NCBI RefSeq assembly: GCF_003076475.1
Contig: NZ_CP020919.1
Span: 558,001 to 622,000 of the forward strand
DNA from: Flavobacterium kingsejongi
Lineage (GTDB): Bacteria > Bacteroidota > Bacteroidia > Flavobacteriales > Flavobacteriaceae
Length of the DNA: 64,000 nucleotides
Direction: 5' to 3'
A program made the translations under genes and the position numbers. The first letter of the stretch is position 1. The number at the start of each line of letters is the position of its first letter. This document shows, in pieces, positions 33,909 through 43,844 of this stretch. Below the pieces are notes generated by a model. The model was not told the origin of the DNA. It did no database searches and worked only from the letters and a program-made list of their open reading frames with translations.

Positions 33909-35780
33909 TTATTTTACAATCAAAAATTCTGATCTTCGGTTCAGCTTGTGCTGTTCCTCTGTACAGTTATCACCACAATCTACCTTAGGCTCACTCTCGC
34001 CAACTCCCTTACCGGAAATCCTGCCCTTAGCGATACCTTTCGATAAAATGTATTGTACCGTACTCTTAGCACGCCTGTCTGAAAGTTTTAAGTTGTACTC
34101 ATCCGATCCACGGCTGTCCGTATGGCCTTTTACCAAAATCACCATCTCGGGCTTGGCCTTCATAGCCTCTACCAGTTTGTCCAATTCATAAGCTCCTTCT
34201 CTGGTGATGTTGCTCTTATCGAACTCAAATATGATATCATTAAGTACCACTTCCGTTTCCTTGATGATCTCCTCTATCGGGTTGATCGGTGCGTTTACTT
34301 TAAGCTCTCCGCCTTTGGTTTTCGCTACCGCAAATGTGCCATTCTCATACCCTGGTTTACTCACCTGGATCGTATACGCCTTATCACATTCTACGCGGTA
34401 TTCTACACTTCCATCCGACTGGCTTGTTTCCGTACCCACCACACTCTTCTTCTCATCTAATATCGAAACTGTAGCTCCCGATAACGTCCTGCCTGTTTTG
34501 GAGTCTGTTACTGTGGCTAAAACTTCAACATCACAAATTGGAGTCGCTTTATAGATATCATCGTTACCTCCAACATTACTCGCGTAGAATCCTACATTCT
34601 GAGCTGTATTGAAGCTAAAACCGAAGTCATCCTTTTCACTGTTCACCGGTTTACCCATGTTCACTGCTTCCTTGCCTTTGGCAAGATCTATCGAGAAAAC
34701 ATCAAGGCCTCCGAAGCCCTGCCTGCCGTTAGAGGCAAAGTACAATACTCCGTTGTCCGCGATAAATGGGAAGCTTTCCTTAGCTTCCGTATTCACTTTC
34801 TTACCCAGGTTCTCCGGGGTACCAAAGCTGCCATCAGCCTTAATCTCTACTTTCCAGATGTCCGAATCCCCTAAGCTGCCCGGCATATCCGAAGCAAAGT
34901 ACAACGTCTTGCCATCTTTACTAAGGCTTGGGTTACTCACTGAGTAGTCTTTGCTGTTAAATGGAAGTGGCGTGATGTTACCCCACTGGTCTCCACTGCG
35001 TGTCGCCTTGAAAAGGTTCACCTGGCTTGTGCGGGTATTGGCTTTCTTGTCTTTCTCATACAGCTTTTCTTTAAAGCTCTCACTCGAGAAATAAGCGGTC
35101 TTACCGTCTGCACTTACTGTTACAGGACCATCATGGTATTTACTGTTCAATGCACTCACTGGCTCTGCCTTGGAGAACGTACCGTCTTCGTTATACGTAG
35201 ACTGGTAGATATCAAGGTAAGGCTGGTCATTCCATCCGTAGGTCTTACGGCTGGTATTGCGCGCACTGGTAAAGTACAGCGTCTTGTCAACCAATACAGG
35301 TCCGAAGTCCGAGTACTCACTATTGATCTCAATCCCTTTAACCGTGTACTGCTTCGTCTTTTTTAATAACGCAGGAAGGTAGTTCGGCTCGGCCTTAAAG
35401 GCAATAGCACGCTGGTCGTTGGGCACTAAGCTCGCAAAATGCTGCATCTGCTTGTTCGACTCTTCGTATTTGCCATTGGCTTTGAGCATCTGGGCATAAC
35501 GGAAATATGTCTCCGCATCCTGAACTCCGGCTTTGATAGCCTGTCCATACCAACGTTCCGCTTCTGTGGTGCTGAATACATTGTAGTAGCTCTCTCCCAA
35601 TTGTTTGTAAACATAAGCATCGCCTTTACCTTTCTCGGTTAGCTTAAGGTATTCACTCGCTGCATCAACATATTCAAATCGGTTGTACAGCTTATCGGCC
35701 TTGGCCGTGTCTTTGTTCTGTGCCGTTAAGGACATACTGCCCGCCAACACAAAACTTAGAGTAATATATAAATTCTTCAT
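33909..35780 (-). CDS. OmpA family protein with TPR and PD40 repeats, T9SS cassette 2
   Basis: This is the second copy of the 623-residue TPR-PD40-CarboxypepD-OmpA protein at 23859-25730, with the same amino-acid sequence. The only base differences I find are silent and at the 3' end (for example the EFLIVK codons). It is the last gene of cassette 2, downstream of the PorP/SprF gene. Two identical proteins give no hint of divided function, which suggests either recent duplication or continuing gene conversion. Confidence 0.93.
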   Translation of the reverse strand: MKNLYITLSFVLAGSMSLTAQNKDTAKADKLYNRFEYVDAASEYLKLTEKGKGDAYVYKQLGESYYNVFSTTEAERWYGQAIKAGVQDAETYFRYAQMLKANGKYEESNKQMQHFASLVPNDQRAIAFKAEPNYLPALLKKTKQYTVKGIEINSEYSDFGPVLVDKTLYFTSARNTSRKTYGWNDQPYLDIYQSTYNEDGTFSKAEPVSALNSKYHDGPVTVSADGKTAYFSSESFKEKLYEKDKKANTRTSQVNLFKATRSGDQWGNITPLPFNSKDYSVSNPSLSKDGKTLYFASDMPGSLGDSDIWKVEIKADGSFGTPENLGKKVNTEAKESFPFIADNGVLYFASNGRQGFGGLDVFSIDLAKGKEAVNMGKPVNSEKDDFGFSFNTAQNVGFYASNVGGNDDIYKATPICDVEVLATVTDSKTGRTLSGATVSILDEKKSVVGTETSQSDGSVEYRVECDKAYTIQVSKPGYENGTFAVAKTKGGELKVNAPINPIEEIIKETEVVLNDIIFEFDKSNITREGAYELDKLVEAMKAKPEMVILVKGHTDSRGSDEYNLKLSDRRAKSTVQYILSKGIAKGRISGKGVGESEPKVDCGDNCTEEQHKLNRRSEFLIVK

Positions 35781-35798
35781 GATTCGCTTTGCTTTAGA

Positions 35799-36719
35799 TT
35801 AGAAATATCGTGGGGAACGGGAGACCTTTTTAGGGAAGTTCAAATCAAACAACAACATCACCTCATGAGAGGCTGGCGTTGTTACTTTAAGGTCAGAAAC
35901 GATATGGTCATAAGCATAACCAATACGTAAGTTCGGGGTGATCGCATAGTTCACCATACCTCCAAAGGAATCATCGATTCGGTAGGTAGCACCGATCTCA
36001 AACTTGTCAAAAAACATGAAATTCGCTGAGGCATCCAAAGATGTAGGCGCATTAAAGGCTGATTTAAGCATGAAAGACGGTTTGAATTTTGTATTCTCTG
36101 ATAAATCAAATACATAACCTCCCGTTAAAAAGTAATGTTGTACTTCTGAGCCATATTCCACCCCGTTGTAATCCAAATGCGCGGATTTGATCATATTAGG
36201 CACCGAAAGGGCAACATAGTATTTCTGGGTATAGTAGAAGAATCCCGCTCCGGCATTAAACCGCGTGGTGCTGGTATTCTCTGCAAAGGCGCCATCCGTA
36301 GGTACTGGAAGCGTTCCCGCTACCTCGCTGTTAAGCCCGATTTTCTGGAATGTAGCTCCTGCTTTAATACCCAAAGCCAAGCGGTGTTCCCCGCCTAAAT
36401 TTAATGTATACGAGAAATCCCCATATACATTGTTCTCTTTTACAGGACCAATCTCATCGGAGATAACCGATAATCCCAATCCTACATTCTTCCCAACTGG
36501 GCTGTGAATCGAAACTGTTCCTGTGGTTGGTGCATCTTCGATATCAACCCATTGCTTACGGTACAAAAGTCCAACAGCTAAGTTTTCCTTCGAGCCTGCA
36601 TAAGCCGGGTTTATCACGTTCATATTATACATATACTGCGTATAATGTGGATCCTGCTGCGCATGTGCATCTAAGAGTGCCGTTAATGCTATCAGGGCGG
36701 TGAGGTATATTTTCTTCAT
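35799..36719 (-). CDS. PorP/SprF family type IX secretion membrane protein, cassette 2
   Basis: This is the second copy of the 306-residue PorP/SprF protein, identical in sequence to 25749-26669. It lies between the giant protein gene and the OmpA gene. Since the giant proteins of both cassettes share the same C-terminal domain, either PorP/SprF copy should be able to serve either one. Confidence 0.93.
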   Translation of the reverse strand: MKKIYLTALIALTALLDAHAQQDPHYTQYMYNMNVINPAYAGSKENLAVGLLYRKQWVDIEDAPTTGTVSIHSPVGKNVGLGLSVISDEIGPVKENNVYGDFSYTLNLGGEHRLALGIKAGATFQKIGLNSEVAGTLPVPTDGAFAENTSTTRFNAGAGFFYYTQKYYVALSVPNMIKSAHLDYNGVEYGSEVQHYFLTGGYVFDLSENTKFKPSFMLKSAFNAPTSLDASANFMFFDKFEIGATYRIDDSFGGMVNYAITPNLRIGYAYDHIVSDLKVTTPASHEVMLLFDLNFPKKVSRSPRYF

Positions 36720-36794
36720 CTTGATATTTATTATTTATCGCCTGGAGAATCCCTTCCGAATAATCGGAAGGAAAATCCAAACTTATGTTACTCT

Positions 36795-39700
36795 CTATTT
36801 ATTAATATAAACCCATCCTGTTTCGTTCGTACCGTTGGTTTTCTCTATCATATAATAGTACGTACCATCTGGCAACTCATCATGATTTTTTGACTGGCCA
36901 TGCCACTGGTTCGTATAAGCACCCGTAAAGCTATAAACCTCACGTCCGTAGCGATTGAAAATTACCAGTTTCTTAACCCCTAATCCACTTAGGTTAAAGT
37001 CATCATTATCACCATCACCATTGGGAGACAAACCTTTTGGAATCCTGCAGAAAACACTCTCCACAGTAAATCCTTCAGTGCTCTCACAATCGCCATTGGT
37101 AATTGTTACCGTAAACAATAAAGGCAATGTATAATTCTCGCCCAAAGTCCCAACTACATAATCCGTAACATTAAACACATTACTGTTCGTTCCTACAATT
37201 GCACCCTGGGAGGTTTTCCACGTATACGTAACTACCGAGCCATCAAATGAGCCATTCAATGGACTGGCCGTTAACTCCAGCTTGTTGTTTACACAGTCAT
37301 TCGCAATGGCAATTTCAACATCCGGTGAAAGCGTCAGGCTGAATACACTACTCTGGTCTACACTACATACAGCAGCATTGCCAGTGATTGTATATTTTAT
37401 CTCATACGTACCTGCTGTACTGGCGGAGAAGTTAAGCTCTCCCGTTACTGCATTAATGCTCAATCCTGATGGCATGGCACTGAATACTCCACCTGGAGTA
37501 AACCCTGCTGCCGTGTCCGGGAATGCATTGGCAGAAACTGCACAATAGTTTAGCTCGTATTCAAAATCCGTAACCGAAGCCGTAACCGAATTAACCGTTA
37601 CTTCAAAATCACTGCTGTTACCAGCAACACAATTCGCCGCATCACCTCCATACGTATATGTGATGGTATAACTGCCCTGGCTACTGCCCGATAAGGTGAT
37701 CGCACCTGTAGCACTATCTACGATAAGACCTGTTGGTACAACACTAAACGTACCGCCGGTGGTGAAGCCTGCGGCCGCGACAAAAATAGGAGTTGTTCCA
37801 TTACTACATGTTACGAAATTGTTATAAGTGAAGTCCGTAACTGCTGTTGTAGCTGCAGTAATTGTTAGCTCAAAGTTACTTTGTCCGCCCGTATGGCAAT
37901 TGGTAAGATTCGGAAGGATAGTATAACTAACATCATACGTCCCCGGTGTACTGGCAGCAAGGTCAATTGCCCCTGTAGTAGCATCCAGTGCCAATCCTGT
38001 TGCTGCACTAAAGGTTCCCCCAGTTGTAAAATCAGCCACAGTCGTTAATACTGGTACTGCTGAGTTCGAGCAATAGCTTATGGCATCATAGCTGAATCCG
38101 GTTACCGGTACGACATTTTCCTGTACGGTTACCACGATTCCCACGATAGCGCTTTCGCAACCTGCAGCCGAAGTCTGGCTCACATAATAGGTTGTTGTTC
38201 CTGCTACACTGGTATCCGGAGTTGGTGCTACTGCACTGGCAGTTCCTCCATTCGCAACAGTATACCAATTTAAAGTATTCCCGGCGGTTACCGTAGCTGA
38301 TACAGGTGTTGCTGCCTGTCCCATACAATAAGTTACATCGGCTACCACAGGTGCACCGGCTGCATTACCATTGAATGTTATTTCCAATGTGCTGGAACAA
38401 TATAAAGTGTTCCAGTCATAACGGTAAACCCCACTGGTAGTGAAACCTGTAATTGTGGTATTATTTGCCCCTGGGTTACCAATAGTGGTCGCTCCCGGGT
38501 TATCGGTATGTGCAATCCATGATCCGGATCCGGCAGCTGCAATTGCTGCTACGGCATTGGAACAATCCAACGCTAAAGGATTCGGAGACAGGATTCCGTT
38601 ATTAGCGGTAAAGTTGATCGCATCCAGGTAATTTCCTACACTGGCACCTCCTACACTCGAAACGGACTGGAAGATAAACCGCGTAACAGTTTGTCCTGCC
38701 GGTACAGTATAAGTTCCTGTATTGTAGCTCCAGGCTGTATTTCCTGTACTCACGGTTGCTACGGTCACATAAGGCCCTCCCGGAGGCCCTGCCTGCAATT
38801 GACAGGTATCGGTACCCTGACGTCCACGGTGTGCGAATCCATAAGCAAATACGGTTGTTAAAGGCGTTTCATAATCCTGGTAAATTCCAGAAACTACATT
38901 CGCATTCAATTCAATGAACTGGGTTCCTGAATAGGCCGCTACGTTTTCATAATTTGGTGTATTCCAGAATTCCATCATTTCATCGGAAGCTGTTGTTCTC
39001 CATCCCGGAACGATATTATGGTTCATAAAAGTAGGATAAGGAGATCCTGACGTAATATCCGGGAACTCAAAGTCATTATTCACCGTATTAATCTGGCACT
39101 CTGTTGGGTTATTCCCTGCCGGAGGTAATGGCGTTTTAATACAGATATCAAACGTTGTGGTCTGTAATGCAGAAGCGGAATTGATCATCGCCCTGATTTT
39201 ATAGGTTTGCCCTACAACCAATCCACTTGCGGTGATGAAGTTATTGGCACTGCAATACATCTGTGTCAGCGCTCCACATTGGTCTCCGCTGTATAAAGCC
39301 AGCATAATTGGCAATGGTGCTCCTGCAAAATTCTGAAGTTCTATCAACTGTGTTGTATTCGCAGCTACAAACTGGAACCAGATATCCCCTGAATTTTGTG
39401 TCCCACAAGTGGTGGCTTCTGCAGAAGGCGTAGCTCCTACAAAGGCGGCTGAAACAGATTGCAAACATACTTCCTGTGGGTTCACCGGAACAGTTACTGC
39501 TGCACTACACTGGTCATTGGCAATCGCTGTCCTAAAGTTCACCGGCCCTGCCCAGTAACTCTGGTCGGTAGCCGAACAATAGGCACGTACATAATATTCG
39601 TAAGCCGTAAATGGGATTAGACCTGTTACCGTGTAATTGGCAGCATTAACCTGCTGACCTGCGCCAGTTGGCGTTCCCGTTCCCTGAGGCTGTACCACAA

Positions 39701-42700
39701 CCTGCCATTGGGTTTCTGTACCCCCGGCAGTCCAGGATAAATCGGCTGAAGTAGATGTCGTTCCACTTACCAATAATCCTGTTGGTGCCGGACAGGTGAT
39801 TACGGAAAGATTCACATTGTCAATCGCTCCCGGTGGCTGTGTTCCACCACTACCGTCATTACGCCACTCGAAAATTACACGCATCATCTGTCCTGCATAA
39901 GCTGCAGTCGGAATTACATACGTTGGCGTCAAAAAGTTGGCAGAATTATTCAGGTTTCCACCCAATTGCAAACCACCGCTATTCCCTGTTGTGATCTGAA
40001 CCCCTGTAGTGGGTACAAATGTTACCGGTACGATCCAAACCCGGATATAATCATAAGGAAATGATGTTCCTTCTCCGACAGCTCTCCAGTCAAAGGCAAG
40101 CCCTACCTCAGCGGTACCTGTTGGGATCTGAATATCCCTGTAAGCATGTACTACTGAAGTTGCTGATAATGTGTAGGCATTATTTAACCCATTATCATTT
40201 GTAATATATAAAGCATGTGTACCACCATGATTCACGGCAGTTCCCACAATCCATTTATTGGTTTGCGTGCCATTGTTTAGAATCCATTGCGTAGGTCCTT
40301 CAAAACCGTCCACATACGGCAATGTTGCCGGTATTTGTGGTGTGGTAAAAGTGTATGGCCCGGTCCAGATGCTGGTGCCGTCTGCCCCACAATTACTTCG
40401 AACCCAAAAATAATAGGTCGTGGATGGCGTTAATCCTGTTAAGGCTGCAGTATTGGTTGGAGCAGTTGCGGTTGGCGTAGTTGCTGCAACTGGTGCCGTA
40501 TTGGTCTGTGACAGGTAATACTGGTAGGTTGGCGTTCCGGAAGCCGGTGCCACCCAATTCAGCGTATTGCCCGTTTGTGATAATCCGGTAGCTGTAATCG
40601 CTGAAGGCGCAGAACAGGTAACCAGTGAAACCGATACATTATCAATTGCTGCCGGTGGCTGAGTACCGCCAACACCATCATTACGCCATTCGAAAACCAC
40701 CCGGACATTCTGGTTCGCATAGGCTGCTGCCGGAATGATAAAGTTCTGAGTGGTAAAGTTGGCCATATTATTAAAAGTACCGCCATATTGCTGTCCGCCG
40801 CTATTTCCCGCTGTAATCTGGGTCCCGGGAACCGGCACATAGGAAGACGGCACAAGCCATACCCTGAAATAATCGTAAGCAAACGTAGTGCCTTCACCGA
40901 TACCTTTCCAGTCGAAAGTCAGGTTGATCTCATTCACTGTTGCCGGCATGTGAAGATCACGATAGGCATGAACTACACTGGTCGCATTAAGGGAATAGGT
41001 ATTGGTTGCCCCATTATCATTGGAAATGTATAGCGAATGCGTTCCACCGTTATTTACGGCAGTTCCTACTACCCATTTATTGGTTTGGGTACCGTTGTTG
41101 AGTGTCCATTGGTTGGTCCCTTCAAAACCATCTGTATAATTTAATACGCCAGGGATCTGGGTCGTAGTAAAACTAATCGGTCCCGTCCAAAGGCTACCGT
41201 TATCACCACCACAATTTGTCCGTACCCAGTAATAATAGGTAGTGGATGGCGTCAGTGTAGTAAAGGTGATTGTTGCCGGTGTCACATTTCCGGTAGGTAC
41301 GGTAGTCCCGTTAGGCGCCGTATTCGTTTGTGACAGGTAGTAATCATAAGTAGGTGTTACCGAAGTTATAGGATTCCATGTGAGTGTAGCCCCGTTTTGT
41401 CCCAGTCCTGACATCGCCAGCCCGGAAGGGCCCGGACAGGTGATCAGGGATAAACTTATATTATCAACTACAGCCGGAGGTTGTGTTCCCGCTGAGTTAT
41501 CATTGCGCCATTCGAATACCAACCGGACGATTTGCCCGGAATAGGCCGCTGCAGGAATGACATAAGTGGCATTCGCAAACGTAGCGGAATTGTTTAAGTT
41601 CCCCCCGATTTGCTGACCGCCACTATTCGCTGCTGTAAGCTGCACCCCTGTTACCGGTGAAAATGTGGAAGGTATTATCCAGACCCGTAAATAGTCATAA
41701 GTGCTCTCTCCCATTCCTTTCCAGTCAAAAACCAACCCCAACTGATCTACTGCCGCCGGCATCTGTATGTCCCGATAGGCGTGTACTACAGAAGTAGTCC
41801 CTAAATTGTAGGTATTGGTCGTTCCATTATCTGTAGAAATGTATAAAGCATGGGTACCGCCATTATTCGCAGCTGTACCAATAGCCCATTTATTAGTTTG
41901 TGTACCGTTGTTCAGCGTCCATTGTGGTGTGCCTTCGAAATTCTCCGTAAAATTTAACGGAGCCGGGATCTGAGTGGTCGTGAAATTAAAAGGCCCCGCC
42001 CATTCACTGGTGATGCCGCTGCAATTTCCCCTCACATAATAAGTATAATTCGTACTTGGTGTAAGCCCGCTAACCGGAAGCGGATTAGTTGTACCGGTGT
42101 GGGTTACTGTACCTGTTGCCGGTGTATTCACGCCAGGCAGCAGTTCAACATCCCATCCGGATGAAGTGCCTGTCCAACTCAAATTAGCCGAATTGGCCGT
42201 AATATTCTGTGCCGGCAGTGTTCCTGCAGTAGGCGTAAGACATTGTTCTACTACCCTTACATCGTCCAGAAACCAACGTTCTCCCTGGATTGCACCTACT
42301 TGCGTATGTACTTTCACAAATGCGATGTAGACATTCTGATTTTGGTAGGCTGCAGTAAAATTCACCACACGCTCTTCATACGTGTTATAATTGATGACAT
42401 TCATTTCCAATTCTGTCCATTGCTGGATGACGGTATAATCAGTTTCCAGGTTTTGGGATGTGCTAGACACGCGAATCTGGAATAGTGTTCCCTGGTCTCC
42501 CGCAGTGGCCTGCTTGGTAAAAAAGCGCAATTGCCCATTTGTCGGAACAGCTACCTGTTTGGTAATTAACCAGTCTGTAATGGTGCTTCCAACGGTATTC
42601 GTTCCCCGGTTGATCCAGGCTGCTTTATCTCCAGAATGCACAGCACCCGCAGTAAGCGTAGTGATCTGTGCCCAAGGGTAAGGCGTCGCAGGCCCGGTAT

Positions 42701-42815
42701 GGAGAGTGATCCAGTCTGTAGGTGGAAAAGCCGCACCTTCAAAACCCTCCGTGAGCTGCCCATAGCCCTTCACGAAAAATATTAAAAATGCAAGAAATAG
42801 AGTAATTTTCTTCAT
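36795..42815 (-). CDS. Giant surface protein, cassette 2, with three long internal repeats and type B T9SS sorting domain
   Basis: The 2,006-residue protein has a signal peptide (MKKITLFLAFLIFFVKGYGQ) and an N-terminal anchor J-like domain (~22-195) related to cassette 1. Three long repeats follow, starting at about residues 283, 560 and 838 (FEGTPQWTLNNGTQTNKW, FEGTNQWTLNNGTQTNKW, FEGPTQWILNNGTQTNKW), each about 277 residues and made of a jelly-roll-like domain plus fibronectin type III. Next come a pre-peptidase-like part, a unique domain with HNIVPGWRTTASDEMMEFW, an Ig-like domain (YCMGQAATPVSATVTAG), 'GGTFS' modules and the type B sorting domain. The last ~326 residues match cassette 1. 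It has no choice-of-anchor L domain. The likely role is an adhesin or motility-surface protein of different specificity. Confidence 0.92.
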   Translation of the reverse strand: MKKITLFLAFLIFFVKGYGQLTEGFEGAAFPPTDWITLHTGPATPYPWAQITTLTAGAVHSGDKAAWINRGTNTVGSTITDWLITKQVAVPTNGQLRFFTKQATAGDQGTLFQIRVSSTSQNLETDYTVIQQWTELEMNVINYNTYEERVVNFTAAYQNQNVYIAFVKVHTQVGAIQGERWFLDDVRVVEQCLTPTAGTLPAQNITANSANLSWTGTSSGWDVELLPGVNTPATGTVTHTGTTNPLPVSGLTPSTNYTYYVRGNCSGITSEWAGPFNFTTTQIPAPLNFTENFEGTPQWTLNNGTQTNKWAIGTAANNGGTHALYISTDNGTTNTYNLGTTSVVHAYRDIQMPAAVDQLGLVFDWKGMGESTYDYLRVWIIPSTFSPVTGVQLTAANSGGQQIGGNLNNSATFANATYVIPAAAYSGQIVRLVFEWRNDNSAGTQPPAVVDNISLSLITCPGPSGLAMSGLGQNGATLTWNPITSVTPTYDYYLSQTNTAPNGTTVPTGNVTPATITFTTLTPSTTYYYWVRTNCGGDNGSLWTGPISFTTTQIPGVLNYTDGFEGTNQWTLNNGTQTNKWVVGTAVNNGGTHSLYISNDNGATNTYSLNATSVVHAYRDLHMPATVNEINLTFDWKGIGEGTTFAYDYFRVWLVPSSYVPVPGTQITAGNSGGQQYGGTFNNMANFTTQNFIIPAAAYANQNVRVVFEWRNDGVGGTQPPAAIDNVSVSLVTCSAPSAITATGLSQTGNTLNWVAPASGTPTYQYYLSQTNTAPVAATTPTATAPTNTAALTGLTPSTTYYFWVRSNCGADGTSIWTGPYTFTTPQIPATLPYVDGFEGPTQWILNNGTQTNKWIVGTAVNHGGTHALYITNDNGLNNAYTLSATSVVHAYRDIQIPTGTAEVGLAFDWRAVGEGTSFPYDYIRVWIVPVTFVPTTGVQITTGNSGGLQLGGNLNNSANFLTPTYVIPTAAYAGQMMRVIFEWRNDGSGGTQPPGAIDNVNLSVITCPAPTGLLVSGTTSTSADLSWTAGGTETQWQVVVQPQGTGTPTGAGQQVNAANYTVTGLIPFTAYEYYVRAYCSATDQSYWAGPVNFRTAIANDQCSAAVTVPVNPQEVCLQSVSAAFVGATPSAEATTCGTQNSGDIWFQFVAANTTQLIELQNFAGAPLPIMLALYSGDQCGALTQMYCSANNFITASGLVVGQTYKIRAMINSASALQTTTFDICIKTPLPPAGNNPTECQINTVNNDFEFPDITSGSPYPTFMNHNIVPGWRTTASDEMMEFWNTPNYENVAAYSGTQFIELNANVVSGIYQDYETPLTTVFAYGFAHRGRQGTDTCQLQAGPPGGPYVTVATVSTGNTAWSYNTGTYTVPAGQTVTRFIFQSVSSVGGASVGNYLDAINFTANNGILSPNPLALDCSNAVAAIAAAGSGSWIAHTDNPGATTIGNPGANNTTITGFTTSGVYRYDWNTLYCSSTLEITFNGNAAGAPVVADVTYCMGQAATPVSATVTAGNTLNWYTVANGGTASAVAPTPDTSVAGTTTYYVSQTSAAGCESAIVGIVVTVQENVVPVTGFSYDAISYCSNSAVPVLTTVADFTTGGTFSAATGLALDATTGAIDLAASTPGTYDVSYTILPNLTNCHTGGQSNFELTITAATTAVTDFTYNNFVTCSNGTTPIFVAAAGFTTGGTFSVVPTGLIVDSATGAITLSGSSQGSYTITYTYGGDAANCVAGNSSDFEVTVNSVTASVTDFEYELNYCAVSANAFPDTAAGFTPGGVFSAMPSGLSINAVTGELNFSASTAGTYEIKYTITGNAAVCSVDQSSVFSLTLSPDVEIAIANDCVNNKLELTASPLNGSFDGSVVTYTWKTSQGAIVGTNSNVFNVTDYVVGTLGENYTLPLLFTVTITNGDCESTEGFTVESVFCRIPKGLSPNGDGDNDDFNLSGLGVKKLVIFNRYGREVYSFTGAYTNQWHGQSKNHDELPDGTYYYMIEKTNGTNETGWVYINK

Positions 42816-42854
42816 AGTTATCAGTTAAAGGTTAAAATTGGTGAATATAGATTT

Positions 42855-42885
42855 CGAAAATAGCTATAATTTTTTTCTTGCAAAA
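42855..42885 (-). promoter_or_regulatory. Candidate promoter of cassette 2
   Basis: On the minus strand TTTTG (42885-42881) is followed after 18 bases by TATTTTCG (42862-42855), one mismatch from TAnnTTTG, 39 bp before the ATG at 42815. Confidence 0.3.
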
Positions 42886-43238
42886 GAACTGTTAAATCAA
42901 ATGCTTGTTTTTTAATAAATACAAACAACGTTTACCTAAAATGTTACATAATAAGACATTACATCACAAATCAATTAAAAAATAGTAAATTGACTGAAAG
43001 TAGAGCAAAACCCACTGATCCACTATTTTTTCATTCTTTAGTAGCAACAGTACATCAAAAAAAAGGAAGCACTATCGGGTATTTCTTATTTTTAAAACAC
43101 GCTCTTTTTATCTAAATAAATGTATTCGTTCATTTAAAAGCATACTAAAACACGGGCATACACACCCGACAGCATTGGATGCTGGGCTGAATAATCGGTA
43201 AATAAAATTAGGATTGAATTTTAGGCTAAAGCCCTATT
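42886..43238. other. AT-rich intergenic region without a supported gene
   Basis: This is upstream DNA of cassette 2 and downstream DNA of the 117-residue gene. A hairpin CAGCAT-TGG-ATGCTG (43170-43184) is present, preceded by GGGCATACACACCC. I see no T-run, promoter pair or RNA gene that I can support. Confidence 0.5.
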
Positions 43239-43592
43239 TTAATTCTTACAGATTTCCCTGAGGTAATGATCCAATTGGATCTGGAAAACGGTTCCTTGAA
43301 CAAGGTCCTTGATCTGCATCAGTTCATTTTTTGAAACTGCAAGATCAATATTTTCACATGGGGTTTTCAACAGGAATTTATGGCATTTATTTTTCATTGC
43401 ACAAGAAGTACAATTGTTCTTTTCGAAAGTGGTATCGATGAGATCCAGAAAACAATCCAATTCCACTTTGCTCAGATAAAAACCGGTTTCCTTAAAAACC
43501 AGCTGAATACGGTCTTCCAAAATTTCTTCTTCCTTTTTCCAATAAAAAGCGACTCCGAAATCATTAAAATATATTTGTGCTATCTGCTGCAT
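43239..43592 (-). CDS. Small cysteine-motif protein of unknown function
   Basis: This 117-residue protein has no signal peptide or membrane segment. Its middle has four cysteines spaced CX2CX5CX8C (NCTSCAMKNKCHKFLLKTPC, residues ~60-79), which could hold zinc or an Fe-S cluster. The remainder is helical and charged (WKKEEEILEDRIQLVFKETGFYLSKVELDCFLDLID). It stands alone, flanked by AT-rich DNA. I do not recognise a characterised family; it looks like a conserved flavobacterial orphan. Confidence 0.7.
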   Translation of the reverse strand: MQQIAQIYFNDFGVAFYWKKEEEILEDRIQLVFKETGFYLSKVELDCFLDLIDTTFEKNNCTSCAMKNKCHKFLLKTPCENIDLAVSKNELMQIKDLVQGTVFQIQLDHYLREICKN

Positions 43593-43770
43593 AGGGCTGT
43601 ATTTTGAAAAACAAATATAAAAATTAATTTAAAATGATTCTAAATAATATTCATAAAAAAACAACACCTAAACACTAATCACTCAGAATCAATTGGTTCA
43701 GTATTTTATCATAGTGGTTATAGTGCGTGAGGGATGGCCGCTGGCTACCGCAGTAGCGCATACAGCCCGG

Positions 43771-43830
43771 CCCTAAATAAAAAAGGAGCCTTTCGCCGCA
43801 TTATTGGGAAAGCTCCTTTTTAATTTAGGG
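43771..43830 (-). terminator. Strong composite terminator after recJ
   Basis: An inner stem AAAAAAGGAGC / GCTCCTTTTT (43779-43789, 43812-43821) is extended by an outer stem CCCTAAAT / ATTTAGGG (43771-43778, 43823-43830). A further small hairpin GCTAC-CGCA-GTAGC lies at 43744-43757. The rest of 43593-43770 holds no gene. Confidence 0.85.
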
Positions 43831-43844
43831 ACACGTCCGGAATA

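Larger units (their letters stand above)
33817..37772. repeat. Large direct repeat, copy 2 (about 3.95 kb)
   Basis: This block is nearly identical to 23775-27722, in the same orientation, offset about 10,050 bp. It carries an 8-bp tandem duplication (ACAGACCT twice) after the second hairpin that copy 1 lacks. Identity stops inside a coding module of the giant gene at about 37772. Confidence 0.95.
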
